From Ailanthus altissimus (Eukaryota > Streptophyta > Magnoliopsida > Sapindales > Simaroubaceae), in assembly GCA_946807835.1 (NCBI GenBank), contig OX327683.1, positions 2,795,001 through 2,859,000 of the forward strand: a stretch of 64,000 nucleotides of DNA. Reading direction: 5' to 3'. The notes under the pieces were generated by a model. The model was not told where the DNA came from. It saw only the letters and a list, made by a program, of their open reading frames with translations, and ran no database searches. Made by a program: the position numbers and the translations under genes. Shown here one piece after another: positions 45,336 to 58,479 of this stretch. Numbering within the stretch: the stretch's first letter is position 1; every line of letters starts with the position of its first letter.

Positions 45336-47944
45336 TATTAGAGTTGGTGCTTATGTGCCATTTCAATACTTATGAATATTGAATTATTTAATATTTATAG
45401 AGTAAACATTTCGTAGAATTATTAATACGATATAAATACATGGTACAATGCTTGTTATATTATATACATTGTATAATCTGAAGGAGTTCAGATCTGATCT
45501 AAAATAATTTAGACCAGTGCTAAGAATTAGCAAAGCTGAAAGTTATATATATTAACAGTTAGCACTATTAAAAGTTAGCAGGATATAAGAGTCAGCCAGA
45601 TCTAAAAGGTTAATCCTTGTCTGTAATGGAACAAAGACCTGAGAGTATACTAGTAATGATATAGTTGCAAGGAGTTGTAATAGGTATTAGGAGATATCAT
45701 TATACAAGTATATTCTCAAACATAATATTCATGATCTGTTTTTACTAATACAGGTTTGTTAGTGGATCTCCTGTTATAAAGATCAGTGTATGCTATATCT
45801 ATATGGTATAGATAGTTGTTCTTAGCCGACCACGGCTTACCGGAAGCTCGTATATGCATACGGGTATTTAGTCAGGACTGAATACAGAACAAACTCAAGA
45901 CGACGCCAATAGACATCTATGAAGTTATTAATGGTAAGCCTTCTCGAGTTGAGTAATATATATAGTCTTTTGACCTGAGTGCTACAGTGGGCTTGTAAGT
46001 GATCCACCATACTTTGGTTCCACACATATCATAGATCTTTTATGGTGTGACTGTTGTGTATCGCTGGGTATAGTTCAATACTTATGGAGTCTAGTATGTA
46101 CAGATATAGGATCCGTCAGCTCTTATAAGAGAGTGGTATATCCAGATGCTCTGATATTGTATTTCAAAAAATCTCATGGCCACGAGTACTAACCTAGGAA
46201 ATGTGTTTTCCAAAGGGTTGAACGATATAGTAAAGGTGTTTGTGTACATTGTCCTTGAGAAATACAAATTTAGAGATAAATTTATAGATGAACATACAGG
46301 GATTTGGTGATACTAATCTATATCTATGTACATATATGATATAGATGATGAAAGGATTATAAGTATACATTGTGACCTTGGTTTATATAGTCTAATGTGT
46401 TATTTTGTAATATCCGTGACGTATGCGTGGGTCATTGATCACAGACTTATGAAATAGTTCTATTTGACAAGTTGGGCGTAGACTTAGGAAGTCCCACAAT
46501 ATAAAGTATACATGTTGTGCAATAGAGCAGCAAACTGGATTAAATTGTTCAATTTAGTAATTTTCAGCAGAACTGAATATTTGTTTCAGGTACCTTTGAG
46601 ATGCGCGCGTGCTAGTACTTAAGTTTTAAGTATAGTATTTAGTTAATAATTATTATTAACTAATTAAATAGTGACACGTAGCATATAATGAGTATTTGAT
46701 TAAATTGACTCAAGTATTGAGTTGGTAGAACCTACGTTGGGTCAATTAAAGGCTTAAAGGTTATTTTCCTAAATTAATTATTTAAATGTTAAATAATTTA
46801 AATATATATTATCACTTAAGAGTTAAGTAATTAGTTAATTTAACTAGAATTAATTGTTAGTTTATGATTAAATTAATAAAATAAATATTTAATTGAGAAC
46901 TTAATTATTAAATAAAATAAAATTTTATTGAGCAATTAATAATGGTTAAAGTAAATATTACTAAAAATGAATTGTATAAAACCATAAGGGGCTAGAATGA
47001 TATTTAGAATATCATTTGATCACCAATCCTCACGGCCGGATATGATGCCATACATTTGATCAAATCCTATTTAATTTATTTGTATATAATAATCTAAATA
47101 TTTTACTTATAAAATATTAATTTTTTTTGAAAATGCAAAAAGGGAGTTTTTGTTATTTAATAATACAAGGCAACATTGAAGTATGACTATCCATACTTGT
47201 TGAAGGAATAAAAGAATTTTGTTTTTCTTAATAACGCAAAAACACCATGTAATATTGATATATATATATATATATATATGTGTATGTTTCAGCCATGGTG
47301 TGAGAGATATATCTTTTAGGATTCGTTTTTGTTCTTGTAACAAATTGAATTATTCTTTACTCCCCTTTTGGTGGTGCTCGGCAATGGAAGAAAAGTGAAG
47401 ATGAAAAATGTTTATTGAGTTTTGTTTCAAGTGTTAGAAATAAACATTTCTTCTCTTACTTCTATTTTAGCCTATTTAACACAACAACAATAGTGTTTTG
47501 TTTAAATGTTCAAGAGTTAAACATGGGTTAAACAAATAATTATAGGATTAGGAGTTAATCCTACGATTTAAGAGTTAAATCGAGTGTTGAAAAATATATG
47601 TTGTTGTTCTAGCGATCCAAGCTCACAATGTTGGATTCTAGAACTACCAATGGGTCAACTCATACGGTACTCTAGCTACAAATTCGTTCTAAGACTTCAC
47701 AGGTGATATTCTCAATCATTAGTATTAATTTGATTAATATGTTTTATATTTTATTTATTAGCATAATGAATAAAATTTATTGTGTTCATTTTAAGAAATT
47801 TGATTTCTAACTCCCGCTGGATTTATGATTTATATATGTATGTATTAGATGCGTATAGATATAAATTTTAAAATGGACACGTGTATCACATACACACACT
47901 CAATAGGTTTAGGTTATGAATTGGGATAAACCGGCACCCTAACA
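45336..47944 (+). mobile_element. Solo LTR of the same Copia family
   Basis: 2,609 bp, starting TATTAGAGTTGGTGC (TG changed to TA) and ending CACCCTAACA, with the perfect duplication AAAAT on both sides (45331-45335 and 47945-47949). It follows the family LTR in order: AGTTAGC motifs (45515-45600), the conserved GTATGCGTGGG block (about 46422), the purine-rich section and the 3' end. A (TA)n run at 47259-47279 and the ORFs within it are not conserved. Confidence 0.88.
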
Positions 47945-48237
47945 AAAATCACTTTATGCACTTTAATGTTTATAATATACTTTTAAAATTATTTTTATTT
48001 TAAAACCACATCCACTCACTAGATCAATTGATTTATCTTATTTTTATTAAAAAAAATTCCCTAAGAGATTGCAAGTACGAATCAACTCAATGGAGTTTAA
48101 ACTTATAAGTTAAGTCAGACAATAGTACGAGAAGTCTTTATTTTTCAACTTGGTATATTTATAGAGTTGTGATAGAGTTCATTCAATGATAATTATTTGA
48201 TCTTGTATATTCAATTATACTAGATGTATAATTTGGC

Positions 48238-48363
48238 ATATTAATATGATAATATTTAATTTGTGAAAAATGAGTATTGTTCCTATCAAAGCTAAAGGAT
48301 ATATTAATATGATAATGTTTAATTTGTGAAAAATGAGTATTGTTCCTATCAAAGCTAAAGGAT
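48238..48363 (+). repeat. 63-bp tandem duplication
   Basis: 48238-48300 and 48301-48363 are copies starting ATATTAATATGATAAT with one visible difference. Confidence 0.9.
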
Positions 48364-48879
48364 AATAAGATAGAAATTATGGATGATTATTTGTTAAAGT
48401 GTTATGAGGTAAATATTACAAGTGAATAAGGTAAGATGTAAGAAAACTATACTAAATTTTTTTTTTTTTAAACTATTGGTTTTAAGGATTGTATCATTTG
48501 GATGAAAAAAAGATAATTAAATGATCAAGTTAAATATTTAGTAACTTGTCCTAGTACGTAGTTCGGCACTATTAATTCTTTGGTCTTTTCTAAGTTCTTC
48601 CATTGGTGATTCTTTTTTTCAATTCTTATATGCACAATAAAATCCTTCAGCATTAAGTTTTTCTTTTTGTGCTTATTATTTTTTTATAATCTTTTCAGGA
48701 TTTAGGCAATTTTTCTATTAAGTAACCAATCACAAAGGATTCTAAGATAACTATTCCTTCATTTTTTAAGTCATTGATTAGAAGGTAAAAATTATGTATT
48801 TTTGTTATAACCTCTTTTTTCTTAGACATTTTAAATTTTAAGAAATTTACTATTAAATACTTTTGGATACCAGCATTTT

Positions 48880-49745
48880 TTATAATATACTTTTTCTTAA
48901 GTTATATTCAAATCTTATGTGGAGTATATATCATATAATTCATTAGATAATGTATGTATATTGTGTTTTTACATACCTTATTTGCTTTGCCCCACTTTAA
49001 AAATTCTTCCTTGTAATTTTCTACAGTAGCCTCTAAAAGAGTGAGGGTAAGATATTTAACTAGACACATAACATCCAATGTATCAAATACCTAATCTTGC
49101 CATCTCTTAAAATGCTTCCCATCAAATAATAGTATCTTTGTAGTCTCAAAAAATGATTTAGCTACTGCCAACAAATAGGAATCACTTGTCGTATCCATGT
49201 AGAGAAATGGCGTTAAGATTGTTGAAATTTTTTTGTATATGAGATGTGTCTAGCAAAAGATACAAAAAGTGAAATGTTTAGTGTCAAAGGTATGTTAGGC
49301 ACTATCCATAAAATTATTTTGACCCCCACAATGATGATTATCAAGGTGCAGTAAAGTTTGAATAGTAGGATAATTCCAATATTCAATAACAATGAGAAGT
49401 TATAAATGGGTACACCAAATACAGCTTCCTTAAACAATAAGAAGACTTTGAAAGTAATTCATAAGTAAAGGGAATTTTAGAATAAAGATAAAGAAAAAAA
49501 GTTAATTACCTTAAATGAAATATGTCTATAGTGTTTATAAAGCTAATGTGTCTATGTGTAGAGATACAACACATCTTTAAAAGATCACACTTATTGGAGT
49601 AGATAACTCTTTCAAAAGTCACCTTTCCAGGCTCCAGTGCTACGACCCTCTATGACTATAAAAACAAATAGCCGAACTAGGTGCTGTGGTGCTCAAAGTA
49701 TGGCGTTGTAGCGTTCAATCTTTCGATGGCTTAGGGCGCATCCCC
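48880..49745 (-). pseudogene. Copia gag N-terminal fragment and leader, a different lineage
   Basis: Read on the minus strand from about 49215 to 48880, the text includes LLFDGKHFKRWQD, WGKANKVC, and YLSNELYDIY. These match the gag-polypeptide of Copia lineages whose gag opens with a 'FDG.NF.RWQ' segment, unlike the gag at 38984. Stops are present. Upstream (49640-49730) is a leader-like stretch with GTGCTGTGG and GCGTTGTAGCG words. No LTR pair was found around it. Confidence 0.55.
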
Positions 49746-51591
49746 TTCATATTTTTTTTTTCTCTTTTTAGCTCTTTCTCTCTTCTTTAATGCTCGATTT
49801 TATATTTGTTTATTAAAAATACACTTATAAATACTAACATTTATATTGAGAATTTAATATTGTAATTGTTTTCTTGCATTATTTAATAATATATTTTTTC
49901 ACCAAAATTAATATAATTGAATGAATTTACACCATTAGCACCCTTCAATAAAAATTAAAGAATTATTGAAATAGTTGAAGTCCACCACGTAAGTCAACCA
50001 TAGTTGATTACTATCTCACATTGTTGATCAGCGTTCGCCACTAATTACTAGAGTTAATTAGAGACGATTTTCTTAGTGTTAGAATTTTAGATTCACAATC
50101 TATGCCACCATCTAAAAGATTTGAATAATCAAATCTCTAATCTTCAATTTAAAGTTCTAAACACCGTATAATGTTGTCATTAAACAATAATTAATTGTGA
50201 ATCACCACAATTCTGTATTATAATGATAATAATACACTGTCACTCGCAATTGTTTGATAATTACGTTATATAATAGTTAAAACTTAAACATCATTTTTTC
50301 GATGAAGAAACTTGATTTTTAAAATCTTTTGTATAATTGTAAAAATCATGGATGAGGATTAATGGTTCCAAAATCATCTCCGCTCCGTTGTGGCTTTGCG
50401 GTTATGGGGTTGTAACTTTTTCTTTTGAATATTTTTTTTAAAAAAAATATTAAATTTTTTTTTTCAAACTATTGAAATAATCTAATTATTCTATAAATTA
50501 AATTTTTTTTGCAAATCTAAAAACTATGTCTAACTAAACACAAATGATTTTTAATTGACAACTAATACTTTTATTTTACAGTAATTATGATTTTAAGACC
50601 ATAACATCTATATACCAAACAGATTCTTATTACTCCGAACCTAAATCCCCCTATTCCCATCTATCAAAGTTAATTGTCTTCTAAACAAAGGTTTTATATG
50701 AATTGTTTCTAATTAATGTGTCATTTAAGATTAATGACATGGCATGTGAATCAATCTCATGTGGCTACAACTTCTATCAAGGTTGACATCCTATAGGTTT
50801 GAACATCGTTGAACGCAGTTTTGATAGAATTTTATTTTATTTTCATTTTATTTTTAAAATTTTATTGTTCTTTTTCTATTTGCTATCTATCATTATTAGT
50901 ATTCTGAATAAAACTTATTATATCTCTATATAAGTGTAGTATTCATTTTTTTTTAAAATAAATAATATTTTTTTATTTAATTAAACATTTTTAAAAAATG
51001 GCATGGCAGGAACTATTTTCTTGATTATGCCCTAATCAATCTACTTGCTTAAAAATTGAGTAAAAACTAAGTATAATACCGAGCTGGGATGTAGCCAGTA
51101 AATTTGTATTAGCTGGCTAAATTATTGTTTTTTTTTTTCATATTATTTCATAATTCTTAACGGGAAAATATCCAATGAGATTTAAAACAACATGTAATTA
51201 AAGTTGTTGTTCAGCGATGTCTCAAGGCATATATATTCATCTATTGCTGACTTTAAATCATTAAAGGTGATTTATATTAACAGCTAAAACTAATTTTAAT
51301 TTGAAATTATTAGAAAAATATACCCAAAAAAAGATAACTATTTGACATAACTTGCACAACAAAAAAAAAGTAATTTAAAAAAAAGAGTCCATTAAAATTA
51401 TTATAAAATTTTTGTGAAATAATAAGACTAATAATCTATTTATAATATTAAAGACATAGGAGTTTAGAAAAACTCGTTGTTAATATATATATATATATAA
51501 ACACAAATAGTAAATATAAATTAATTTACAATTTTTCTGTCTTTCTAGTCTAACGTTTTGTAAATAATACTAATGTTGCGTATTGCCAAAA
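49746..51591. other. AT-rich intergenic DNA, nothing recognised
   Basis: Long A/T homopolymer tracts and only short ORFs. I see no domain, repeat unit or terminus. Confidence 0.6.
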
Positions 51592-51631
51592 GTTGAGATG
51601 GCCGAGTTGGTCTAAGGCGCCAGATTAAGGT

Positions 51632-51664
<33 letters not shown>

Positions 51665-51672
51665 TCTCAACA
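51592..51672 (+). tRNA. tRNA-Leu (anticodon AAG)
   Basis: A complete tRNA folds here. The acceptor GTTGAGA pairs with TCTCAAC (51665-51671) and base A follows as discriminator. The anticodon stem CCAGA/TCTGG encloses the loop TTAAGGT with anticodon AAG at 51627-51629. A long variable arm (TCCGAAAGGGC) marks a leucine or serine type. The T arm is GTGGG-TTCAAAT-CCCAC. Internal Pol III promoter boxes are visible (TGGCCGAGTTGG and GGTTCAAATCC). There is no intron. An upstream CCAAAA (51586-51591) resembles the CAA start motif of plant tRNA genes. It decodes CUU. The intact structure suggests a working nuclear gene. Confidence 0.97.
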
Positions 51673-51678
51673 TATAAC

Positions 51679-51683
51679 TTTTT
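51679..51683 (+). terminator. Pol III terminator of the tRNA-Leu gene
   Basis: TTTTT seven bases after the discriminator base, the normal Pol III stop signal. Confidence 0.85.
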
Positions 51684-54344
51684 CATCTTCAATAATTTAC
51701 TTTATGGGCCGGGCCCCTTTATTTGACCTTATGGGCCAAGACTCGTTTATTTGGGCTCACGTGAGATAGCCCAATTCGCGGTCCAAATTGTTGTTTTTTG
51801 GACTCTGGATTCCCAAGAAGAGAATTATATTGCCAATAAATTTCATACTTATTAATTTTCAATGAATTGGATTTTGGCATATAATTCTTCACATTTAACA
51901 TAATTTAATAATGAAAATTCATTCACTTCCCACTCTCAAATTAATAATCAAAAATATTTTGCCAACAGTTTCAAATGTATTGAGTTCATATTTTACTCAA
52001 TATACAATTCGTAATTATGTCTGTTTGTGATCTAAAACCATATAATAACATTGAAAAGAAGGAAAAAACAAAGCATAAGCATGGTTGCAAAATATATGAT
52101 AAATTTAATAGCAATAATATACATTATGGGCTTGATCATGCATTTCATAGAACTTAAGACATTATACTAAGAAATTTATGCCTTCAAAAATTATTTCACG
52201 GAAAATTAAACCTAGATATATGACACAATTTTTATAATTTAATTTGGTCAAATTTGATTGGGGGTCAAATCAAGGGTTTAATCATGACTTTCATAGAACA
52301 TGAGACACCTAATGCATTATACAAAGACATTTATGTTTTCAAAATTAATTTTGTCAAAAGTTTGAAATTAAATTTGAAATAATTAGAGTAGTGCTAGCTA
52401 CTTTTAACTTTATAAGAATAAATCACAAACCTAATCACTCAACTACCCTCTTAAGGTGGAGAATAATTTTTCTTTTAATCATTTTATTAAGTGTCCAAAG
52501 TCTTTGATCATGAATAATATTTTTTTTTAAACAAAAATTCAACATTCCAAAAAATATTTGGTTGACACATCATCCATATCATTTAATATGATATAACATA
52601 ATGGAGAATATATATATATAGGTTATGTAGATAATATCATATATCATTATCTAATTAATCTATGACTTTTAAATTATTTACAATGTGTTACATAATCATA
52701 TCATATATTTAACTACTCATCTACTCTATTGCATAATTTAAATTATGTTATTCATTACAATAAAATTATATATATATTTATAAAAACTCAAATAATTAAG
52801 ATTAATACTCAAATTTTTCTTTTGAAAAAGATCAAATCAAATTGACTTATATCAAAATAAAAATATTGAATCTCTCCAACATTATTTATCTCTAGGGACG
52901 TGTTCCAATGGTTGTTAAATTTCTGTATCTTGTTGCCACTTAAATTTAACCCTATAAAAATATAAATAAAAAAAAAATAAAAAAAAAAAACTCTTTATAC
53001 TTACACTCTCTTACTTCTTTTATAAAAAAAAAAAATAATTCCTCCAACCTTTGCCCATAAAAGGCATATATAATAATTAAAGCTTAGCTGCGAAGAAAAG
53101 TATACTTGGGAAAAACGAAAGGGATGTCTCATATTATTTTTGTTTTATTTGTTTTGTTCTTATTGCCCTCTTGTTACACTAACTTGTAATGGCGAATTAA
53201 CAGTTCAATTTTGATTTTTTTAAATAATTATTAAGTTTTTATTTTTTTGAAATATTTTAATAAAATTTTCTTTTTGCTACTTAGATATTTTGTTTAAAAA
53301 AAATTATATATAAGTTTTATGAATAATTTAAGAAGCCGCCAAAGAATAAATTGTCACTTTCCCGAATCCCGCATGCAAAAATGATGATAAGTGATAACCC
53401 CAAACTCTATTGACGGTGCTAAAAGAGCCGTGCATGTCACGTGTTGCTTTTGCTTTTTTCTTTTTCTTTTTCTTCTGTGCCGACGAGATAAAGTATTATA
53501 TTTTAATTTGTAATATTTACAATATTAATTTTAGTAAATATCACTTTTGATTAAACTAACCTCTTAATAAAAGAATTAAATAATTTTCTTAAATAATTAA
53601 AAAGATTAAATAAACTTTTTAATAAATAAAAAATTAAACAACTCTTTTATATAATTAAGAAAAATTAAATTACTTTTCTAATTTCGGTCTTATTGAAATC
53701 AAATTCATTTACAATTACATGGGTGGTTGGCGCTTTTGCTCTTTCTCTACAACCACAAAAAATAAATAATAATCACTTGGAAAATTTTTGCCCCCAAAAA
53801 AAAGGACGTAGGCCAATCTTCATGTGCATGCGGCAGAAACACACAAAAGCAAATAAATAAAAAAACCAAAAGATTAAATGGATGGATCATAATTGTACTT
53901 GATGATGAATTATTATAATTAAAAAGATGAAGTCTTTACAAGCCGCAAAATTTGACAAATGAGAAGCCGAAAGGTGGGGGGGTTTCAAAACCCACGTCGT
54001 GGCCCACATTTGACAGTCTAATGTCTTCAGCTTTGTTTACTACACGACAAATTATTTTACATTTTTGAATAATTTCATTTAAAAAGAGCAAATTAGTAAG
54101 CAGAATAAAAAATTTAGATTTAATAAAAATTTTACAATAATAAATTTTTTAAATAATATAAAACATCCAAAAATAAGTAAGTAATATTAAGAAAAATAAT
54201 TTTTCGGCTCTATATATTTTTAATAAATATATAACATTATTTAAAATGATAAAAAAAATTAATAATTTATTTTAGTTAAAAATTAAGTATTAACTTTTTA
54301 TAGCGTTTCATATTGTAAAGTGAGCACTATCTTTCAAAATTATT
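51684..54344. other. Intergenic DNA between the tRNA gene and a MITE-like element
   Basis: Mostly AT-rich with homopolymers. Slightly more complex DNA at 53330-54050 has a CACGTG G-box (53438-53443) and CATGCA-type words. This could be promoter-like, but no gene follows on either strand that I can support. Confidence 0.5.
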
Positions 54345-55310
54345 GGTGGGTATAGTTTGATTTTTTTAATAAATAAAATTAAAATTAATTTTTTTATTAA
54401 AAAAATTGAATCGGACTAAATAAAAAAAATTGATTTCGGTTTAATTTTTTTTTGTTTTTATTTATTTTAAAAAAAATTTATTTTAAATTGTGAGCTTTTT
54501 TATTTTATTTTTTAAAATAATTTAGTAACTTATTTTAAATCATTTATTATTTTTTCATTATACCTTACAAGTCACTAAATTTTTTATTATAAATTCTATA
54601 AGTATTTAAAAATTTAATTGATTAAATTAATATATATTACACGTTATATTATATAATAAAACAATTCATTACATATTACATAAATCACTAAATTTATTTT
54701 TATATATTATATAAGTATTTAAAAATTAAATTGGCTAAATTATTATATATTACATGTTACATTACACATTATATATTATATAATTTAAAAAATTTATTAC
54801 ACATTAAAATTTATTCTTATTTATTATATAAGTCTTAAAAAATTAAGTTGTCTAAATTAATATATATTATACATTGCATTATATGCTCTATATTATATAA
54901 TCAAAATTATACATTACATAAACCACTAAATTTGTTCTTATGTATTATATAAGTATTTAAAAATTTAGGCTATTTTTTGAGTTTTTTTATTTTTTATTTT
55001 AAATTGTAGGCCTTTTAATTTATTTGTCTAAATAATTTAATAAATTATTTTTTGACCTAATTTTTGGGTGTATATCATATTAACATAATTATAATTTATT
55101 TAATTTATGATAAATTTAATTTTTTTTATTAAATGATTACAAAAAAATTGATTTGTCGGTTCAGTTATTGTTTTGGGCAAAAACTGAATTGGACCGATCG
55201 GTTTTTTTAAAAAAAAAAATTGAACCGATTTTTTATTATAAAAGAATCGGACCTAACTGAACTGACTCATTCGGTTCAATTTTTCGATTACCGATTTTTT
55301 TTTACCCACC
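54345..55310. mobile_element. MITE-like element with GGTGGGTA...TACCCACC ends
   Basis: GGTGGGTA (54345) and TACCCACC (to 55310) are inverted termini. Both ends carry the ATCGG and GGTTCAATTTTT-type words repeated in inverted fashion inward (for example ATTGAATCGG near 54402 and CGGTTCAATTTTTCGAT near 55272). No transposase is present. I could not find a clean target duplication. The layout suggests a non-autonomous DNA transposon, possibly hAT-like. Confidence 0.5.
54560..54970 (+). repeat. ~115-bp imperfect tandem repeats inside the MITE-like element
   Basis: ATAAGT(A/C)TT.AAAAATT marks units at 54598, 54711, 54828 and 54949 (spacing 113, 117 and 121). Each is followed by TAAATTAATATATATTA-type sequence and a (C)ACTAAATTT block. 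Confidence 0.65.
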
Positions 55311-55439
55311 CTTAATCAAAATCATATATAATAATAACTTTAAGTTTAAATTTTGTGGAGAGAGGGCTTCGGCCTCCTCTTTGAAGGCCCTTTAACCTAT
55401 ACTTAACTTAAATTTTGTTTTGTTTTTTTATTCTTTTTG

Positions 55440-56060
55440 TGGCTTCTTTTACCTTTTTTTACTGTTTTTTCTGTTTCAACCGTTTCCCATTTTACAATAG
55501 TGCTGGTCTCTTTCCTGACGGCTAAGTAACTCATTCGTCTTCGCTATTGAGCCAACGCTAGCCTTTTTTGACTGTGGTTCCCCTCTGTCGACACTTTGTG
55601 AAGGTTCGACCAATATGTGCGTTACCTCGACGTCCTCCCCTCGGCGACCATGCAGCTTCTTATTTTTGTGGTTGTTGCTTGTGTGTTGAGTGTTATAAGT
55701 TGATTAGAGTTTTGTGTGTACTTTGATTGTGAGATAGTGTAGGGATAATTTTGTAATCCCTTTCCATGAGGGTGTTTTATGTACCTATCCTCCTATATGA
55801 GGTACACATCCTCTTTTGTGAGGTTAAATCTCTCTTATGTAAGGGTTAGATATTTTCGTCCATAATATAGGGGTAGTGATCTCTATACACGATAATTCTA
55901 ATTATGGGACTTGCTGTATCTCTATTAGAAGTAGTAGGTTCAGGTAGGCCATAAGACCTATCTTATCACTGTAAAGTATCCTAATAATTGTTTAATGAAT
56001 ATCAACAAATTTACATTGTAATATTGTGAATTCTATTATAATATTACAATTGAAACCCTA
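55440..56060 (+). repeat. Dispersed repeat with phased mini-hairpins, copy 1
   Basis: A pyrimidine-rich start is followed by a series of short inverted repeats: CCCT..AGGG (55758-55772), CCTC..GAGG (55789-55802 and 55810-55823) and a weaker one near 55831. The end is AATGAATATC...TTACATTG. It shows the same order of features as the minus-strand copy at 58480-59520. No protein is recognised. It may be a truncated LINE or a non-autonomous element. Confidence 0.45.
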
Positions 56061-57480
56061 AAAAAAATAAAAATTTATTGCCATTCACATTCCAACCAAT
56101 GAATCTGCTAATGATTTTAATCATTTAGTATTAGATCAACATTTGATCCTTAAAGTACTTGTATTGTTGCTAAGTGTCTATAATTTGTGTTGAAAAGGCC
56201 TTGTTGTTGTAATGCTTTCTGCTAAATTAATACTAGCTTTCCCAAGGAAAATCATATATAATGATGTTGTAAGTATTTTTACATTTGAAAGATTAACTAA
56301 CATAGTATTAAAGTGAGGTTCATGTGTGAATTCTGCATCTTTATAGAAAAACAATCTTGAATTTTTTTAGTATATTGTGTAATAGATTAAACTCTAATCC
56401 GTCAATACAGTGAGTAATAAATCAAAGTAATAATAAAATCAAAATCAAGTACAAATAAATTTATAGTGGTCCTCCTTTAAATTAAAGATTGCGTCCACTT
56501 GCTTTATCATATTGCAAATTTTTCTATCCAAAAGAATGATTATAAAACACAGTTTTATCTTCGTACCTCTCTTTTCATACATAAAAAATAACCGTCTTAT
56601 TATTTTTTGTACGGTAAAATTCTTTACTTTGGAATCTCAAAATAATTACCTCATTCCTCTTAATAATTCTTTGAATTTATGATAAACTATTGTCCTCTTA
56701 CAAGAAAAAATACTCTAATGCTTAAATTAATATTTAATAAAAAAAGATGAGTGCTAGTATATAAAAAGTATTTTAAAGACAAACAGAAGTGTGATGAATG
56801 AATTATATATAGGCGTGGAGTGTAAAATATAAAAGATGTATCAGAATAATAAATTGAATAAAAAATAGTTGAATAAATAATGAATCAAGGTAGCATACTT
56901 ATTTATAATATATAAATCATAATTCATATCAAAGTATGAATGTATAAATTTAAATTTAAGTATGATTTAATAAAATAAAATTATTTATTTATGATAAATT
57001 ATTTTTCACATAAAATAATAATTAAAAATTTTAAATTTAAATTTTAAACTTGTGCTATGCATAAGCAAACTGATTGGATTTATAAATAATAGCCAACACA
57101 TAGTTAAAAAACAAACTAGATAATATCTTTGTCTAATAAGCAACAAATTAGAATATTATTATTTATCTAATATAAAACAAAAACTAAATCATTATGCTAA
57201 ATATTCCTTGCGTGTAATAATTAGACTCCACATCTCTAACGTGTTATACCCATTCTCTCAGCTATCTTTCATGTGTTTCTCATCCAAGAGTTTATCCTCT
57301 ATTTATCATTATTCTATCTCTATATATCTTCTTGGTTAAAACATTTCATTCTTAATCTCATTGGATTAAACATCTCTTACACTAAAATACACTCAAATTA
57401 GCCTAAATCCAATTCATATTTATTGTCAAAGAAAGAGTGTTCTACTTCTACTCTCACACACCCCCACACACAAAAATAGA
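56061..57480. other. AT-rich intergenic DNA, nothing recognised
   Basis: No ORF, repeat termini or RNA gene that I can support. Confidence 0.6.
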
Positions 57481-58479
57481 TAAATCTACCATCGCATCAC
57501 TTGGGAGGTGAGAACAACTAGACCTACTTGGTTCATAAATTTACACAAAAAGTTAGTAAAATTCCGATCGATATCCCAGATTCGGAGCAAAGCAACTGAT
57601 CTTCGGTCGCTATCATTTTGGCTTGGCATCTTATTTCAATTTCATGCACATGCAATGCCCGTTGAATTGCATTGCATTGGGCAGAGTGCATAGCGTCAGG
57701 TTTCACGCGGCTTACGTTATTATATATTAAAGAGAATAAAAAAAAAATCTAAAGAAGCTTCTCAATACAAATCTTTTTGTTTTATCTTTTGCTTGTTAAT
57801 TATTTTTTTAAAAAAAATTCAACTGATTCTTCGCCACTTGATCCCAGAATATCAACTTTTTCATTAAGGCTTTTTGTAAGATTTCTGCAAGTGGGTAAAA
57901 AAGCCCCCTAAATACTGCTGCTTGAGCATGCGTGTTACTTAAAAGCTTACTTATCGAGATCCCTTTAAGAAATAAATAGTAGGGACCCATTAATATACAT
58001 CGAAGAAAAAGAAAAAAGAATGTCACCCAATATAACTTACTAAACGTGCTGCTTTTTTTTTTTTAAAAGATAAAATTAGTCTTCTAATATTAAATAAGAT
58101 TGCACTTGAGTGCTTACTCAGTAAGCACTCCTCTAAATGTATTTCTCTACCTTAGGGATGGGGTTTAAACTTTAACGGATATTAAGGTAATTTAATAATA
58201 TTTTTTTATATAATGGAGTTGATATTTAAGTGTGAGATAAAATTGTATTTCGATTGATTGAAGTTTAAGCATACATCACTAATGTGAAAGTACTAAAGAA
58301 ATATAATAAAATTATTTTAGTACATATAATTATTGTACTAAAATAATTTAATTATTGTACTAAAAGAATTATAATACATATAATAATTAAAATTAAAAAA
58401 GCAACTACGATTGCACAAGATCTCTCTAATAAAATGATAAAATATACTTTTGTTCACTTTTGTTTTGAACGTTTAATGT
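57481..58479. other. Intergenic DNA with a patch of higher GC content
   Basis: 57500-57715 is richer in GC than its surroundings and has ATTGCATTGCATTGGG-type repeats. Short ORFs at 57508-57693 (+) and 58026-57808 (-) show no family I recognise. 58060-58480 is plain AT-rich DNA. Confidence 0.4.

Noticed and set aside
57640..57690. Possible microRNA-type hairpin around repeated GCATTGCATT
   Set aside because: Pairing is short and irregular, and no known mature miRNA sequence is seen.
57508..58026. Possible small genes at 57508-57693 (+) and 58026-57808 (-)
   Set aside because: No family resemblance, no splice-compatible neighbours and no promoter-like context that I can defend.
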